Shown: positions 1 to 8,644 of the stretch, piece after piece
Layout: each line of letters opens with the position of its first letter
How positions within the stretch are numbered: position 1 is the stretch's first letter
Assembly: GCA_014804975.1 (NCBI GenBank)
Contig: JAAUYT010000024.1
Coordinates: 1 to 38,135, forward strand
DNA: 38,135 nucleotides
Reading direction: 5' to 3'
From: Clostridia bacterium
GTDB lineage: Bacteria; Bacillota; Clostridia; Christensenellales; Borkfalkiaceae
Notes under the pieces: generated by a model
Told to the model about the DNA's origin: nothing
The model's input: the letters and a program-made list of their open reading frames with translations, nothing else
Databases searched by the model: none
Made by a program: the position numbers and the translations under genes

Positions 1-2
1 AT

Positions 3-437
3 AACGGAAGATTCAAGGGAGAATTCCCCGAGGCATGGGGATATTTTTGCAAATACCCCGCATTCGGTGCGGGCTGGGGCGGCAATCATTGGGAGAAAAA
101 GTTTTCCTTCCTCAACTATTTCAAGGCGCACAATACCGTGTTGCAGCTGTTGGGGAGCTTGGGGCTCTTCGGGCTGATTGCTTACGGCTTCCACCGCGTG
201 CAGACCTGCATTGCGCTCTTCCGTCACCCCACGGTGGAAAAGACTTGTATCGCGCTGACCGTTGCCGTGCTGCTCCTTACCTGTATGATGGACGTGCATA
301 TTTTCGGGTTCGGGCCTGCGATCATCTATTCCATTTTGCTTGCGTTTTTGGAAGGGGAAAATATCCGCGTGGGCGTGGATACGCGGTTAAAGCTAAAAAG
401 ACGGAAAAAGAAAGAAACGGAAAATTCCGCTCAGTGA
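3..437 (+). CDS. O-antigen ligase/polymerase-like membrane protein, C-terminal part (truncated by the window start)
   Basis: Frame of ORF 138..437 stays open to the window edge: ...GWGGNHWEKKFSFLNYFKAHNTVLQLLGSLGLFGLIAYGF; the 'AHNTxLQLLGxxGLFGL' pattern and hydrophobic C-terminus resemble Wzy/O-antigen ligase proteins. Confidence 0.6.
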   Translation, partial: NGRFKGEFPEAWGYFCKYPAFGAGWGGNHWEKKFSFLNYFKAHNTVLQLLGSLGLFGLIAYGFHRVQTCIALFRHPTVEKTCIALTVAVLLLTCMMDVHIFGFGPAIIYSILLAFLEGENIRVGVDTRLKLKRRKKKETENSAQ

Positions 438-453
438 GAGCGGAATTTTTATT
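424..453 (+). terminator. Rho-independent terminator
   Basis: ATTCCGCTC-AGTGA-GAGCGGAAT followed by TTTTTATTT. Confidence 0.75.
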
Positions 454-466
454 TATCGCATAAAAC

Positions 467-501
467 GGAAACCCCCCGAAGCACAGCCTCGGAGGGTTTC
501 C
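467..501. other. Strong hairpin without a U-tract on the + strand
   Basis: GGAAACCCCCCGA / TCGGAGGGTTTCC inverted repeat with one mismatch. Confidence 0.5.
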
Positions 502-659
502 ATATGATAAGGGGGAAAATTATGAGCGAATCAATTTGTGATTCTATTATAGCCCGCCCGTACGGAAACCGCAAATATTTTCATAAAATTTTTTAAAAAA
601 TTTTTATATATAAAAAAGATTACAAAACTTGATACATTCTATCAATCGAATGATTGTTT

Positions 660-1172
660 TTACAAAAACCGACAAATAAAGCACCCGAATACGACGGTCA
701 GGAAGTTTGCAATCAAAGAGATAATGACGGGCTTTAAAAGCTTTTTATCTTTCACGTTCGCAAAATACACCGCGGAGATATAAAAAACCGTCTCGCTCGA
801 ACCGTACGAAACGCAAGCGCACCGTCCTATAAAGCTGTCCGCGCCGTAGGTGGAGAGGATATCGCTCAAAAGCGCGGTCGAGCCGCTTCCCGAAAATGGC
901 TTGATTAAAACGAGCTTCGAGATTTCGGGCGGGACTCCCAAAAAGCGGAAGACGGGGGAAAGAAAGGAAGTGATCATATCCGAAAGCCCGCTCTTTTCGA
1001 AGAGCTCGGAAAGCATAAGGATCGCCGCGATATAGGGGAAAATAGAAAAGGCAAGGGGAAGCGCTTCCTTCACGCCCGCCGTGAACGAATCGTACAGCTT
1101 GACCTTTTTAACGAGCGCAAAGATAAAGACCGCAAGAAAGAGAACGGGAATGACGAACGCAAAATATTTCAT
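660..1172 (-). CDS. spmB: Spore maturation protein B (nucleoside-recognition/Gate domain)
   Basis: Sequence ...FGCFICRFL with KPFSGSGSTALLSDILSTYGADSFIGRCACVSYGSSETVFYISAVYF, typical of SpmB; directly downstream of spmA. Confidence 0.9.
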   Translation of the reverse strand: MKYFAFVIPVLFLAVFIFALVKKVKLYDSFTAGVKEALPLAFSIFPYIAAILMLSELFEKSGLSDMITSFLSPVFRFLGVPPEISKLVLIKPFSGSGSTALLSDILSTYGADSFIGRCACVSYGSSETVFYISAVYFANVKDKKLLKPVIISLIANFLTVVFGCFICRFL

Positions 1173-1729
1173 TTCTTTTTCCTCTTCCGTCTTGATGTGA
1201 GCATGACGAGGAGCGCACCCAAAAGAGTGGAAAGGATCGTCGCCAAAAGGGTGGGAAGAAGGATATCGGCAGGGGAAGCGGAGCCGAACGAGGCACGGAG
1301 CGCGATCACCGTCGTTGGGATAAGTTGCAGGCTTGTGGCGTTTAACACGAAGAGCATATCGGCGGCGTAGCGGTTCTTTGCGGCGTGGAATTTTTCCACC
1401 GCTTTAATGCCGAGCGGCGTGGGCGCGCCGGGAAGTCCCAAAAAGTTTGCGGTCAGATTCGAGGTCGCAAGATATAAAGCTTCCTTATCGTCCGAGCGGA
1501 AGAGGCGCTTTGAAAGGGGATAAAAGAGGCGGGTGAGCTTGTCCGAGAGCCCGCTGTCTTTGAGCACGTGAAAGAAGGCAAGCCACACGCAGTACACGGC
1601 AATGAGCGATACGGAGACGGTCACCGCCTTCTGTCCGCCAGAGAGGAGCGCGTTTAAAAATTCGTCGGGATTCATCGCAAGACACAGCCCCGCCGAGGCA
1701 AGAAATACGAGTGTAAAAACGGCGTTCAT
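1169..1729 (-). CDS. spmA: Spore maturation protein A
   Basis: LTANFLGLPGAPTPLGIKAVEKF and MLFVLNATSLQLIPTTVIALRA motifs; 4-nt overlap with spmB. Confidence 0.9.
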   Translation of the reverse strand: MNAVFTLVFLASAGLCLAMNPDEFLNALLSGGQKAVTVSVSLIAVYCVWLAFFHVLKDSGLSDKLTRLFYPLSKRLFRSDDKEALYLATSNLTANFLGLPGAPTPLGIKAVEKFHAAKNRYAADMLFVLNATSLQLIPTTVIALRASFGSASPADILLPTLLATILSTLLGALLVMLTSRRKRKKK

Positions 1730-1734
1730 ATCCG

Positions 1735-1764
1735 ATTATATGAAGTGGCTTGTCCCCATTATTC
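1735..1764 (-). promoter_or_regulatory. Candidate sigma-E-like promoter for spmAB
   Basis: On the minus strand GAATAAT (1764-1758), 15 bp, CATATAAT (1742-1735); close to sigma-E consensus KMATATT/CATACANT. Confidence 0.4.
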
Positions 1765-1813
1765 CGATTATTTTATTTGACAATAAAAAACGCGAATGAT
1801 ACAAGAAAATAAA

Positions 1814-1842
1814 TTTACTTTTTGCGCTTGTTGCGCTATAAT
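1814..1842 (+). promoter_or_regulatory. Sigma-A-type promoter for metG
   Basis: TTTACT, 17 bp, TATAAT. Confidence 0.6.
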
Positions 1843-1862
1843 ATCGGAAAAGAGGTTGAAGC

Positions 1863-3806
1863 ATGAAAAAGAAGTACTACATTACGACTCCCATCTATTA
1901 CCCGAGCGGGAATTGGCATATCGGGCACTGCTATACGACGGTCATCTGTGACGCGCTCGCGCGCTTTCATAAGATGCTCGGCGAGGAAGTGTTCTTTCTC
2001 ACGGGCACGGACGAGCACGGTCAGAAGGTCGAGAAAGAGGCGGCAAAGCGCGGCATCACGCCCTTGCAGTTTATCGATCCGCTCGTTGCCGAGCTCAAAG
2101 ATATGTGGAAGCTCCTCGATATTTCCTACGACCGCTTTATCCGCACGACCGATCAGGGCCATGAAAAGTGCGTGCAAAAAATTTACGAAAAGCTTTTTAA
2201 AAGCGGCGATATCTACAAGTCGGAATACAGCGGCTATTACTGCACGCCGTGCGAGAGTATGTGGACGGAAGCGCAGCTTGTAAACGGCAAATGCCCCGAC
2301 TGCGGCAGAGAGGTCACCCTTCAAAAGGAGGAGAGCTATTTCTTCCGTCTCTCCAAATACGCGCCCCGCATTCTCAAACTCTACGAGGACAACCCCGAAT
2401 TCTTACAGCCCAAATCGCGTATCAACGAAATGGTGAATAACTTTTTAAAACCGGGGCTCAACGATCTGTGCGTATCCCGCACGACGGTCAAGTGGGGCGT
2501 GCCTCTTCCCTTCGACAAGAAGCACTGCGCGTATGTCTGGATCGACGCGCTTGCAAACTATATCTCCGCGCTCGGGTATTTGAGCGAGGACGATGCGCTC
2601 TTCAAAAAGTTCTGGGCGGCGGATCTGCATTTGGTTGGCAAGGAGATCGTGCGCTTCCACGCCATTATCTGGCCCGCGATTTTAATGGCGTTAGGGCTTC
2701 CCGTTCCCAAACAAATCTACGGACACGGTTGGCTTTTGATCGGCGGCGACAAGCTCTCGAAGAGCAAGCAGGACGCAGTCAAGAGCGAGCTTACCGACCC
2801 GTACGAGCTGGTAAAACGCTACGGCTCGGACGCGGTGCGTTATTTCCTTTTGCGCGAAATTCCCTTCGGCAGCGATGGCGAATACACGAACGAAAAGCTT
2901 TTAAGCCGTATCAACTCCGACCTTGCAAACGATTTAGGGAACCTCGTCTCCCGCACCACGGCAATGATCGGGCAGTACTTCGGCGGCACGCTGCCGAAGC
3001 GCGGTAAAGCCGAGGGAGTGGACGGCGAGCTCGTATCTATGGCGGAAGGCGCGTTCGGAAAAGTCAAGAGCGCAATGGAAAGGCTCAACGCGCCCGAAGC
3101 CCTTTCGGAAATCTTTGCGGTCGTGTCCCGCGCGAATAAGTATATCGACGAAACGACGCCTTGGATCCTTGCAAAGGACGAGAGCAAAAAGGAACGCCTC
3201 GGCACCGTGCTCTATAACCTTGCCGAAACCGTGCGTATCTGCGCGATTTTGTTAAGGCCGTTCTTAACGGGGGCGGCGGGGACGATTTTAAAGAGCCTCG
3301 GTTATTCCGCGGACGCGGGCTTTGACGAGCTTAAATTCGGCGGCTTGAAGGCGGGCACGAAAATCGAAAAGCTTCCGCCCATCTTCCCGAGAATCGATAT
3401 CAAAAAAGAGCTTGCGGAAGTGGCGGGACTTGTGAAAGCAAAAAAAGCAGAGAAGCCCAAGACGGAGGAAAAGAAGGTGGAAGAAATTACGATTGACGAC
3501 TTCGCGAAAGTCGAGCTCAAAGTTGGTGAAGTGATCGCGTGCGAGCGCGTGGATAATTCCGATAAGCTCCTGCACGAAACGGTCAAAATCGGCGAAGAGG
3601 TTCGCTCCGTCGTTTCGGGCATTGCAAAGTATTATTCCCCCGAAGAAATGGTAGGAAAGAAGGTAGTCGTCGTCACCAACTTGAAGCCCGTAAAGCTTCG
3701 CGGCGTGCTCTCCGAGGGCATGATTCTGTGCGCCGAAGATACCCACGGCAACCTTGCTTTGGTATCTCCCGAAAAGGCAATGGAAAGCGGCGGTTCAGTG
3801 AGATGA
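1863..3806 (+). CDS. metG: Methionyl-tRNA synthetase with C-terminal tRNA-binding domain
   Basis: ITTPIYYPSGNWHIGH, KLSKSKQD (KMSKS-like), C-terminal EMR/Trbp111-like domain (FAKVELKVGEVIACERV). Confidence 0.97.
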   Translation: MKKKYYITTPIYYPSGNWHIGHCYTTVICDALARFHKMLGEEVFFLTGTDEHGQKVEKEAAKRGITPLQFIDPLVAELKDMWKLLDISYDRFIRTTDQGHEKCVQKIYEKLFKSGDIYKSEYSGYYCTPCESMWTEAQLVNGKCPDCGREVTLQKEESYFFRLSKYAPRILKLYEDNPEFLQPKSRINEMVNNFLKPGLNDLCVSRTTVKWGVPLPFDKKHCAYVWIDALANYISALGYLSEDDALFKKFWAADLHLVGKEIVRFHAIIWPAILMALGLPVPKQIYGHGWLLIGGDKLSKSKQDAVKSELTDPYELVKRYGSDAVRYFLLREIPFGSDGEYTNEKLLSRINSDLANDLGNLVSRTTAMIGQYFGGTLPKRGKAEGVDGELVSMAEGAFGKVKSAMERLNAPEALSEIFAVVSRANKYIDETTPWILAKDESKKERLGTVLYNLAETVRICAILLRPFLTGAAGTILKSLGYSADAGFDELKFGGLKAGTKIEKLPPIFPRIDIKKELAEVAGLVKAKKAEKPKTEEKKVEEITIDDFAKVELKVGEVIACERVDNSDKLLHETVKIGEEVRSVVSGIAKYYSPEEMVGKKVVVVTNLKPVKLRGVLSEGMILCAEDTHGNLALVSPEKAMESGGSVR

Positions 3807-4561
3807 TAGACGTACACGCACACTTTGTGGACGAGGGTTATACCTTTCCCGAAGAGTGGGATAAAATTCAAAGCGCGGGCGTGAGGCGCGTAATTCTTGC
3901 AGGGGATAACGTAGCGCATACCCGTATACACCGCGATTTTTGTAAGACCCACGCGGGCGCGTTCTTTACGGCGGGCGTGCACCCTTCCGTAACGGACGGC
4001 TTCGGCAAGGAGATGATAGAATCGCTCAAAGAGCTTTGCAAAGATAAAAAGTGCGTGGCGGTCGGAGAAATAGGGCTCGACTACCACTACGAGGATACGG
4101 ATAAAGAAAAACAGCGCAGCGCGTTCGAAGGGCAGATTGCCCTTGCTTATGAGGAGGGCTTGCCCGTTCAGATACATTCGCGCGACGCGTGCGCCGATAC
4201 GCTTGCGATTTTAAAAAACTGCGAACGGTATTTGAAAAACGGAATTTTGTTGCACTGCTATTCCTACGGCAAAGAAAATCTGGATAGCTTTCTGCGGTTC
4301 GGGGCGTATTTCTCGTTCGGCGGGGTAGCGTGCTTTAAGAACGCGAAAAAGGTGTGGGAAAGCGTAGAAATTTGTCCGCAAGACAGAATTCTTTCCGAAA
4401 CGGACAGCCCCTATTTAAGTCCCTTCCGCGGCGAAAAAAATAGCCCTGCGAATATTCCCGTGATTGTAGCTCGACTTGCGGAAATAAGGGGCGTAGAGAA
4501 AGAAGCGCTTGCGGCGCAAATCGAAGAGAACGCCGAAAGACTATTCCCGAAAATTAAATAA
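3803..4561 (+). CDS. tatD: TatD family hydrolase
   Basis: MIDVHAHF, GEIGLDYHY, ETDSPYLSP motifs; ATG at 3803 overlaps the metG stop (ATGA); start chosen downstream of the ORF-track start 3728. Confidence 0.93.
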   Translation: MIDVHAHFVDEGYTFPEEWDKIQSAGVRRVILAGDNVAHTRIHRDFCKTHAGAFFTAGVHPSVTDGFGKEMIESLKELCKDKKCVAVGEIGLDYHYEDTDKEKQRSAFEGQIALAYEEGLPVQIHSRDACADTLAILKNCERYLKNGILLHCYSYGKENLDSFLRFGAYFSFGGVACFKNAKKVWESVEICPQDRILSETDSPYLSPFRGEKNSPANIPVIVARLAEIRGVEKEALAAQIEENAERLFPKIK

Positions 4562-4572
4562 AAAGTCGGAGA

Positions 4573-4613
4573 ACCGCTTTTCTCCCGAAGGAGAAACGCG
4601 GTCCTCTTGTTCT
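4573..4613 (+). terminator. Terminator-like hairpin
   Basis: ACCGC.TTTCTCC-CGAA-GGAGAAA.GCGGT followed by T-rich TCTTGTTCTTTT. Confidence 0.6.
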
Positions 4614-4683
4614 TTTGTATGAAAAGCGTTCCGCCTTTCTGATATCAGTATGTGCATTTGCGCGAAAATAATTGAGGAAAATC

Positions 4684-5517
4684 ATGGAAGATATTCTCTA
4701 TAAACACGGCTTCGGGTTTAAGAAGAAGTTCGGGCAGAACTTTTTAAGCGATACGAATTTATTGCGCGCAATCGTTGCGGACGCGAATGTCACCGATACG
4801 AGCACGGTGCTCGAAATCGGTACGGGCGCGGGCGCACTCACGCGTGCGCTTGCTCAAAAGGCGAAGCGCGTCGTGTCCTACGAAATCGATAAGGACTTAA
4901 AGCCCGTCCTCGAAGAGAGCCTTGCGGGGCTTGAAAACGTAGAAGTCGTGTTCCGCGATTTCGAGAAAGAGAATCTGCAAAAATTAGAGGAAGAGCTCGG
5001 CGAATATTCGGTCGTGGCGAATCTTCCGTACTATATCACGACCCCGCTCATCATGCGCTTTGCGGAGGAGGCGAAGAAGTGTTTAAGCCTCACCGTCATG
5101 GTGCAGGAGGAGGTCGCGCTTCGGCTTGCGGCGAACGCGAACACCGCGGACTACGGCGCGATCACGGCGGCGCTTGCGCAAAGGGGAGAGACGCAAGTTT
5201 TGCGTAAAGTTCCGCGGAATATGTTCACGCCCCGCCCCAACGTGGACTCGGCAGTCGTGAAGGTGGACTTTACAAAAGGCGGGTTCGAAGTAAAGAGCGC
5301 AAAGGCGTATAAAGCCGCGGTGCGCTGCGCCTTTTTGAGCCGCAGAAAGACGCTTGAAAACAATCTTGTGAACGCCTTCCGTTTGACCCGCGAAACCGCC
5401 AAAGAAGTTTTGCGGGCGACGGGTATCGAAGAGGGTGCGCGCGGCGAAACGCTTCCGCCCAAAACCTTAGGTGCGCTTTCGGATATATTGTTTGATAGGG
5501 GAATCGTAAAGGAATAA
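4684..5517 (+). CDS. rsmA: 16S rRNA (adenine1518/1519-N6) dimethyltransferase
   Basis: FGQNFLSDTNLLRAIV, VLEIGTGAGALTRAL, VANLPYYITTPLIMR; ATG at 4684 preferred over the TTG at 4672. Confidence 0.96.
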   Translation: MEDILYKHGFGFKKKFGQNFLSDTNLLRAIVADANVTDTSTVLEIGTGAGALTRALAQKAKRVVSYEIDKDLKPVLEESLAGLENVEVVFRDFEKENLQKLEEELGEYSVVANLPYYITTPLIMRFAEEAKKCLSLTVMVQEEVALRLAANANTADYGAITAALAQRGETQVLRKVPRNMFTPRPNVDSAVVKVDFTKGGFEVKSAKAYKAAVRCAFLSRRKTLENNLVNAFRLTRETAKEVLRATGIEEGARGETLPPKTLGALSDILFDRGIVKE

Positions 5518-5523
5518 AAAATC

Positions 5524-5549
5524 TGCGCCCGTTCAACGGAACGGGCGCA
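5524..5549. terminator. Hairpin between convergent genes
   Basis: TGCGCCCGTT-CAACGG-AACGGGCGCA, perfect 10-bp stem. Confidence 0.6.
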
Positions 5550-5568
5550 CATTCTATCTTTCGTAATT

Positions 5569-6015
5569 TTATGCAATCAAAGATTTCCAACTCTTTTCAA
5601 AGCCCTCTTCCGTGTGAAGAAGCTCTTCGGCAAGGTCTTTGATTTCGCGGTCGGCGTAGTTTTCGCTCATCTGAGAAATGGTCGTTTTGAGCGCCGTAAT
5701 GCCCATGACCGTACCCTGCACCATCATCTCCGCAATGTGTGCGCGGGAGTCGTCCTTCATGGTATTGACTTTAATGCTCGTCCACATCATAGCCTTTTTG
5801 ATAGGACCGGGGTTTTTAAGCTCTACGTTCTTATCCTTTGCAAGAATGGCGGCTTTCGAGCCGATTCTTTCGTATTCCTCGTGCTGGCGCAAAAGCTCTT
5901 CCTTGACTGCGGTGTCGTCTACTTCGGGTAAGATATCCGAAATGGACTGCAACGCGAGCTGGCAGTTTCTGTGAACTTCCGCAAGCACTTCTTCGCTCTT
6001 TTTGATTTCTTCCAT
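5569..6015 (-). CDS. Conserved helical protein, possibly ferritin-like four-helix bundle
   Basis: Start MEEIKKSEEVLAEVHRNCQLALQSI; all-helical pattern with MMWTSIKVNTMKDDSRAHIAEMMVQGTVMGI; start moved to 6015 near a purine-rich RBS. Confidence 0.6.
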   Translation of the reverse strand: MEEIKKSEEVLAEVHRNCQLALQSISDILPEVDDTAVKEELLRQHEEYERIGSKAAILAKDKNVELKNPGPIKKAMMWTSIKVNTMKDDSRAHIAEMMVQGTVMGITALKTTISQMSENYADREIKDLAEELLHTEEGFEKSWKSLIA

Positions 6016-6080
6016 AATGATCTCCTTGCTTTCAGTATGAAACGAATTGTAAAATGTATGCAAATCGCATTGAAAACCGC

Positions 6081-6109
6081 TTGACTTTTTTTATCCGCTG
6101 TGATAAATT
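6081..6109 (+). promoter_or_regulatory. Sigma-A-type promoter for rplU
   Basis: TTGACT, 17 bp, TAAATT. Confidence 0.6.
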
Positions 6110-6111
6110 AA

Positions 6112-6200
6112 TTTAGCCGCTAAGAACGGGCAATAAGAAAAGTATTCCCGAAAAGGGGGATCGCCTAAGCAGCTTGCGAGACCGAAAGGAGGTAAAAAAC
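6112..6200 (+). promoter_or_regulatory. Possible structured 5' leader of rplU (L21 leader-like)
   Basis: ~90-nt untranslated leader between promoter and rplU; L21 leaders are known in Firmicutes but I could not verify the consensus by eye. Confidence 0.35.
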
Positions 6201-6202
6201 GA

Positions 6203-6508
6203 ATGTACGCAATCATCGAAAACGGCGGAAAGCAGTATAAGGTTTCCGAGGGCGACGTTCTCAAAGTGGAAAAGCTCCCCGCGGAAGTAGGCGCGGAAGT
6301 TACCTTTAACGTCGTTATGGTTAGTGACGACAAGGGCGTGAAGGTCGGCAAGGACCTCAAAAACGCCAAGGTTACGGCAAAAGTGGAAGCGCAGGACAAG
6401 TTCAAAAAGATCATTGTATTCAAATACAAGCCGAAGAAGAACGAGCGCAAGAAGCAAGGTCACCGTCAACCGTTTACCGCGGTAAAGATCGAAAAGATTA
6501 CTCTTTGA
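6203..6508 (+). CDS. rplU: 50S ribosomal protein L21
   Basis: [25 protein letters not shown] ... [24 protein letters not shown]. Confidence 0.97.
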   Translation: MYAIIENGGKQYKVSEGDVLKVEKLPAEVGAEVTFNVVMVSDDKGVKVGKDLKNAKVTAKVEAQDKFKKIIVFKYKPKKNERKKQGHRQPFTAVKIEKITL

Positions 6509-6555
6509 CCGCACGGGGCGATTTCGCCCGAAACTAAGAATAAGGAGATGATATT

Positions 6556-6822
6556 ATGATTTTTCTCGGTTTATTCGCTCATAAAAAGGGAACGGGTTCC
6601 TCTCACAACGGAAGAGACAGTAATGCAAAACGCCTTGGCGTAAAGCGTCAGGACGGGCAAGCCGTTCTTGCGGGAAGCATTCTCGTCCGTCAGAGAGGCA
6701 CGAAGATCCACCCCGGTAACAACGTCGGCATCGGCGGAGACGATACGCTCTTCGCACTCAAAGACGGCGTGGTAAAATACGAGCGCTTGGGAAAGGACAA
6801 AAAACAAGTCAGCGTTTATTAA
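6556..6822 (+). CDS. rpmA: 50S ribosomal protein L27 with N-terminal extension
   Basis: [67 protein letters not shown]. Confidence 0.97.
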   Translation: MIFLGLFAHKKGTGSSHNGRDSNAKRLGVKRQDGQAVLAGSILVRQRGTKIHPGNNVGIGGDDTLFALKDGVVKYERLGKDKKQVSVY

Positions 6823-6836
6823 GATTTTTAGAACAG

Positions 6837-6872
6837 CCGCCGTCCCTTTGGGGTCGGCGGTAACTTTATTTC
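6837..6872 (+). terminator. Rho-independent terminator after rpmA
   Basis: GCCGCCG...CGGCGG hairpin followed by TAACTTTATTT. Confidence 0.6.
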
Positions 6873-6936
6873 GGGATAGAGCATACTATCAAAAGAAAAC
6901 TTTTTTGAAAAAGTTTTTGAAAGATAATAAAATCGC

Positions 6937-6965
6937 TTGATTTCTTCCCGTGAATATGCTATATT
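6937..6965 (+). promoter_or_regulatory. tRNA cluster promoter
   Basis: TTGATT, 17 bp, TATATT. Confidence 0.65.
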
Positions 6966-6978
6966 ATTCAAGCAAGTT

Positions 6979-7054
6979 GGAAGTTTAGCTCAGCTGGGAG
7001 AGCATCTGCCTTACAAGCAGAGGGTCATAGGTTCGATCCCTATAACTTCCACCA
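6979..7054 (+). tRNA. tRNA-Val (TAC), CCA encoded
   Basis: GGAAGTT...AACTTCC acceptor, anticodon arm TCTGC-CTTACAA-GCAGA, T-loop GGTTCGATCC. Confidence 0.96.
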
Positions 7055-7080
7055 ATAGAATAGTGCGGATAGTTTTTTAT

Positions 7081-7155
7081 GCGGGAATAGCTCAGTGGTA
7101 GAGCGTCACCTTGCCAAGGTGAATGTCGCGGGTTCGAGTCTCGTTTCCCGCTCCA
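7081..7155 (+). tRNA. tRNA-Gly (GCC), CCA encoded
   Basis: GCGGGAA...TTCCCGC, anticodon arm TCACC-TTGCCAA-GGTGA. Confidence 0.96.
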
Positions 7156-7182
7156 ATCGTAAACTAAACGCACTATTTTTTT

Positions 7183-7257
7183 GGCGCCATAGCCAAGTGG
7201 TAAGGCGTGGGTCTGCAAAACCCTGATTCCCCGGTTCAAATCCGGGTGGCGCCTCCA
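7183..7257 (+). tRNA. tRNA-Cys (GCA), CCA encoded
   Basis: GGCGCCA...TGGCGCC, anticodon loop CTGCAAA, T-arm CCCGGTTCAAATCCGGG. Confidence 0.96.
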
Positions 7258-7260
7258 AGA

Positions 7261-7303
7261 AAATCGGCAAACCGTTTAAAAGGGTTGCCGATTTTATTTT
7301 TTT
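7261..7303 (+). terminator. Rho-independent terminator after the tRNA cluster
   Basis: AATCGGCAAACC...GGGTTGCCGATT followed by TTATTTTTTT. Confidence 0.85.
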
Positions 7304-7314
7304 GTGAAAACCGT

Positions 7315-7343
7315 TTGACAACAAAGAAAAAACAAATTATAAT
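7315..7343 (+). promoter_or_regulatory. Promoter of the pheST T-box transcript
   Basis: TTGACA, 17 bp, TATAAT. Confidence 0.85.
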
Positions 7344-7349
7344 AAAGCA

Positions 7350-7595
7350 AAAGGCAATGATGCGGAAGAGACGGATAGATAAGTTTCTTTTCAGAGAGGA
7401 GAGCTCGCGGCTGAAAGGCTCTTCAAAGAACGAATTCCGGTATTCCCCCGCGAGCCGCCCGCCGAAACGAACTTTAAGCGGAGCCGTATCTCTTGCGTAA
7501 AAGAGTAAATAAGGCGCATTTTGTTATGCGCGAAAACAGGTGGTACCGCGGAAATTTTCGCCCTGTGCTTAAAGCACGGGGTTTTATTTTTAAGT
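7350..7595 (+). promoter_or_regulatory. T-box leader (tRNA-Phe-sensing) upstream of pheST
   Basis: T-box core AGGTGGTACCGCGG at ~7538-7551; candidate Phe specifier TTC at 7435-7437 (GAATTCC); terminal hairpin CCCTGTGCT..AGCACGGGGTTTTATTTTT; immediately upstream of pheS. Confidence 0.93.
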
Positions 7596-7608
7596 CAAGG
7601 AGAGAGTT

Positions 7609-8643
7609 ATGGACGACGAGAAAGAATTAGACGAAGTCCTCAAAGAGGCAATCAAAGAAGCGGAAGAAGCGGAATCGAGCCGCGTTCTTTACGAAAAGAA
7701 AATGCGCTTTTTGGGGCGCATGGGAATCGTAATGAACTTTATGAAGCGTATGAAGGACGTGCCGCCCGAAAAGCGCCCTTCCTTCGGGAAGAAGGTCAAC
7801 GCGATCCGCGACAGGCTCGAAGAGGAGTTCGCTGCGTTCGAGGAGAAGCTGAAAAAGCGCGAGCTCGAAAAGAAGATCGCCGAAGAGAACGTCGATGTGA
7901 CGATGCCCGGCAAGCGCAGAAAAGCGGGCGCGTTGCACCCCGTTTCTCTCGTGAAGGCGGAGCTTATCGATATCTTTGCGGGCATGGGCTTCGAGATTTT
8001 CGAGGGGCCTGAAATCGAGACGGACTATTACAACTTCACCGCGCTCAACACGCCCGAAGATCACCCCGCCCGCGATATGCAGGACACCTTCTATCTGAAC
8101 GATAAATTCTTACTTCGCACGCAGACGAGCGCGGGGCAGATACGGCTCATGGAAAAGAAGCAGCCGCCCATTAAAATGCTTTCCCCCGGCAGAGTGTTCC
8201 GTTCGGACGACGACGCGACGCACTCGCCCATGTTCCACCAGATGGAAGGGCTTGTCGTGGACGATCATATCACGCTGTGCGATCTCAAAGGAATGCTCGA
8301 CGAGTTCGCGCGCGTCATGTTCTCCAAGACGAGTAAGACGCGCCTGCGCCCTTCGTACTTCCCCTTTACGGAGCCCTCCGTCGAGGTGGACGTATCCTGT
8401 GCGGCGTGCGGCGGCAAGGGGTGTTCGCTGTGCAAAGGCACGGGCTGGATCGAGGTTTTGGGCGCGGGCATGGTCAATCGCCGCGTGCTCGAAAACTGCG
8501 GCATAGACCCCGACAAGTACACGGGCTTTGCGTTCGGCATGGGCGTGGAGCGTATCGCCATGCTCAAATACGGAATCAACAACATTAAACTTCTTACCGA
8601 GAATGACACCCGTTTCCTCGGTCAGTTCAAGGAGGAAAACTAA
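7609..8643 (+). CDS. pheS: Phenylalanyl-tRNA synthetase alpha subunit
   Basis: [72 protein letters not shown]. Confidence 0.97.
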   Translation: MDDEKELDEVLKEAIKEAEEAESSRVLYEKKMRFLGRMGIVMNFMKRMKDVPPEKRPSFGKKVNAIRDRLEEEFAAFEEKLKKRELEKKIAEENVDVTMPGKRRKAGALHPVSLVKAELIDIFAGMGFEIFEGPEIETDYYNFTALNTPEDHPARDMQDTFYLNDKFLLRTQTSAGQIRLMEKKQPPIKMLSPGRVFRSDDDATHSPMFHQMEGLVVDDHITLCDLKGMLDEFARVMFSKTSKTRLRPSYFPFTEPSVEVDVSCAACGGKGCSLCKGTGWIEVLGAGMVNRRVLENCGIDPDKYTGFAFGMGVERIAMLKYGINNIKLLTENDTRFLGQFKEEN

Positions 8644-8644
8644 C

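Noticed and set aside
6985-7324. Minus-strand ORFs with 'SGKRDSNPRHSPWQGDALPLSYSR' and 'APPGFEPGNQGFADPRLTTWL'
   Set aside because: Classic spurious translations of tRNA genes on the antisense strand
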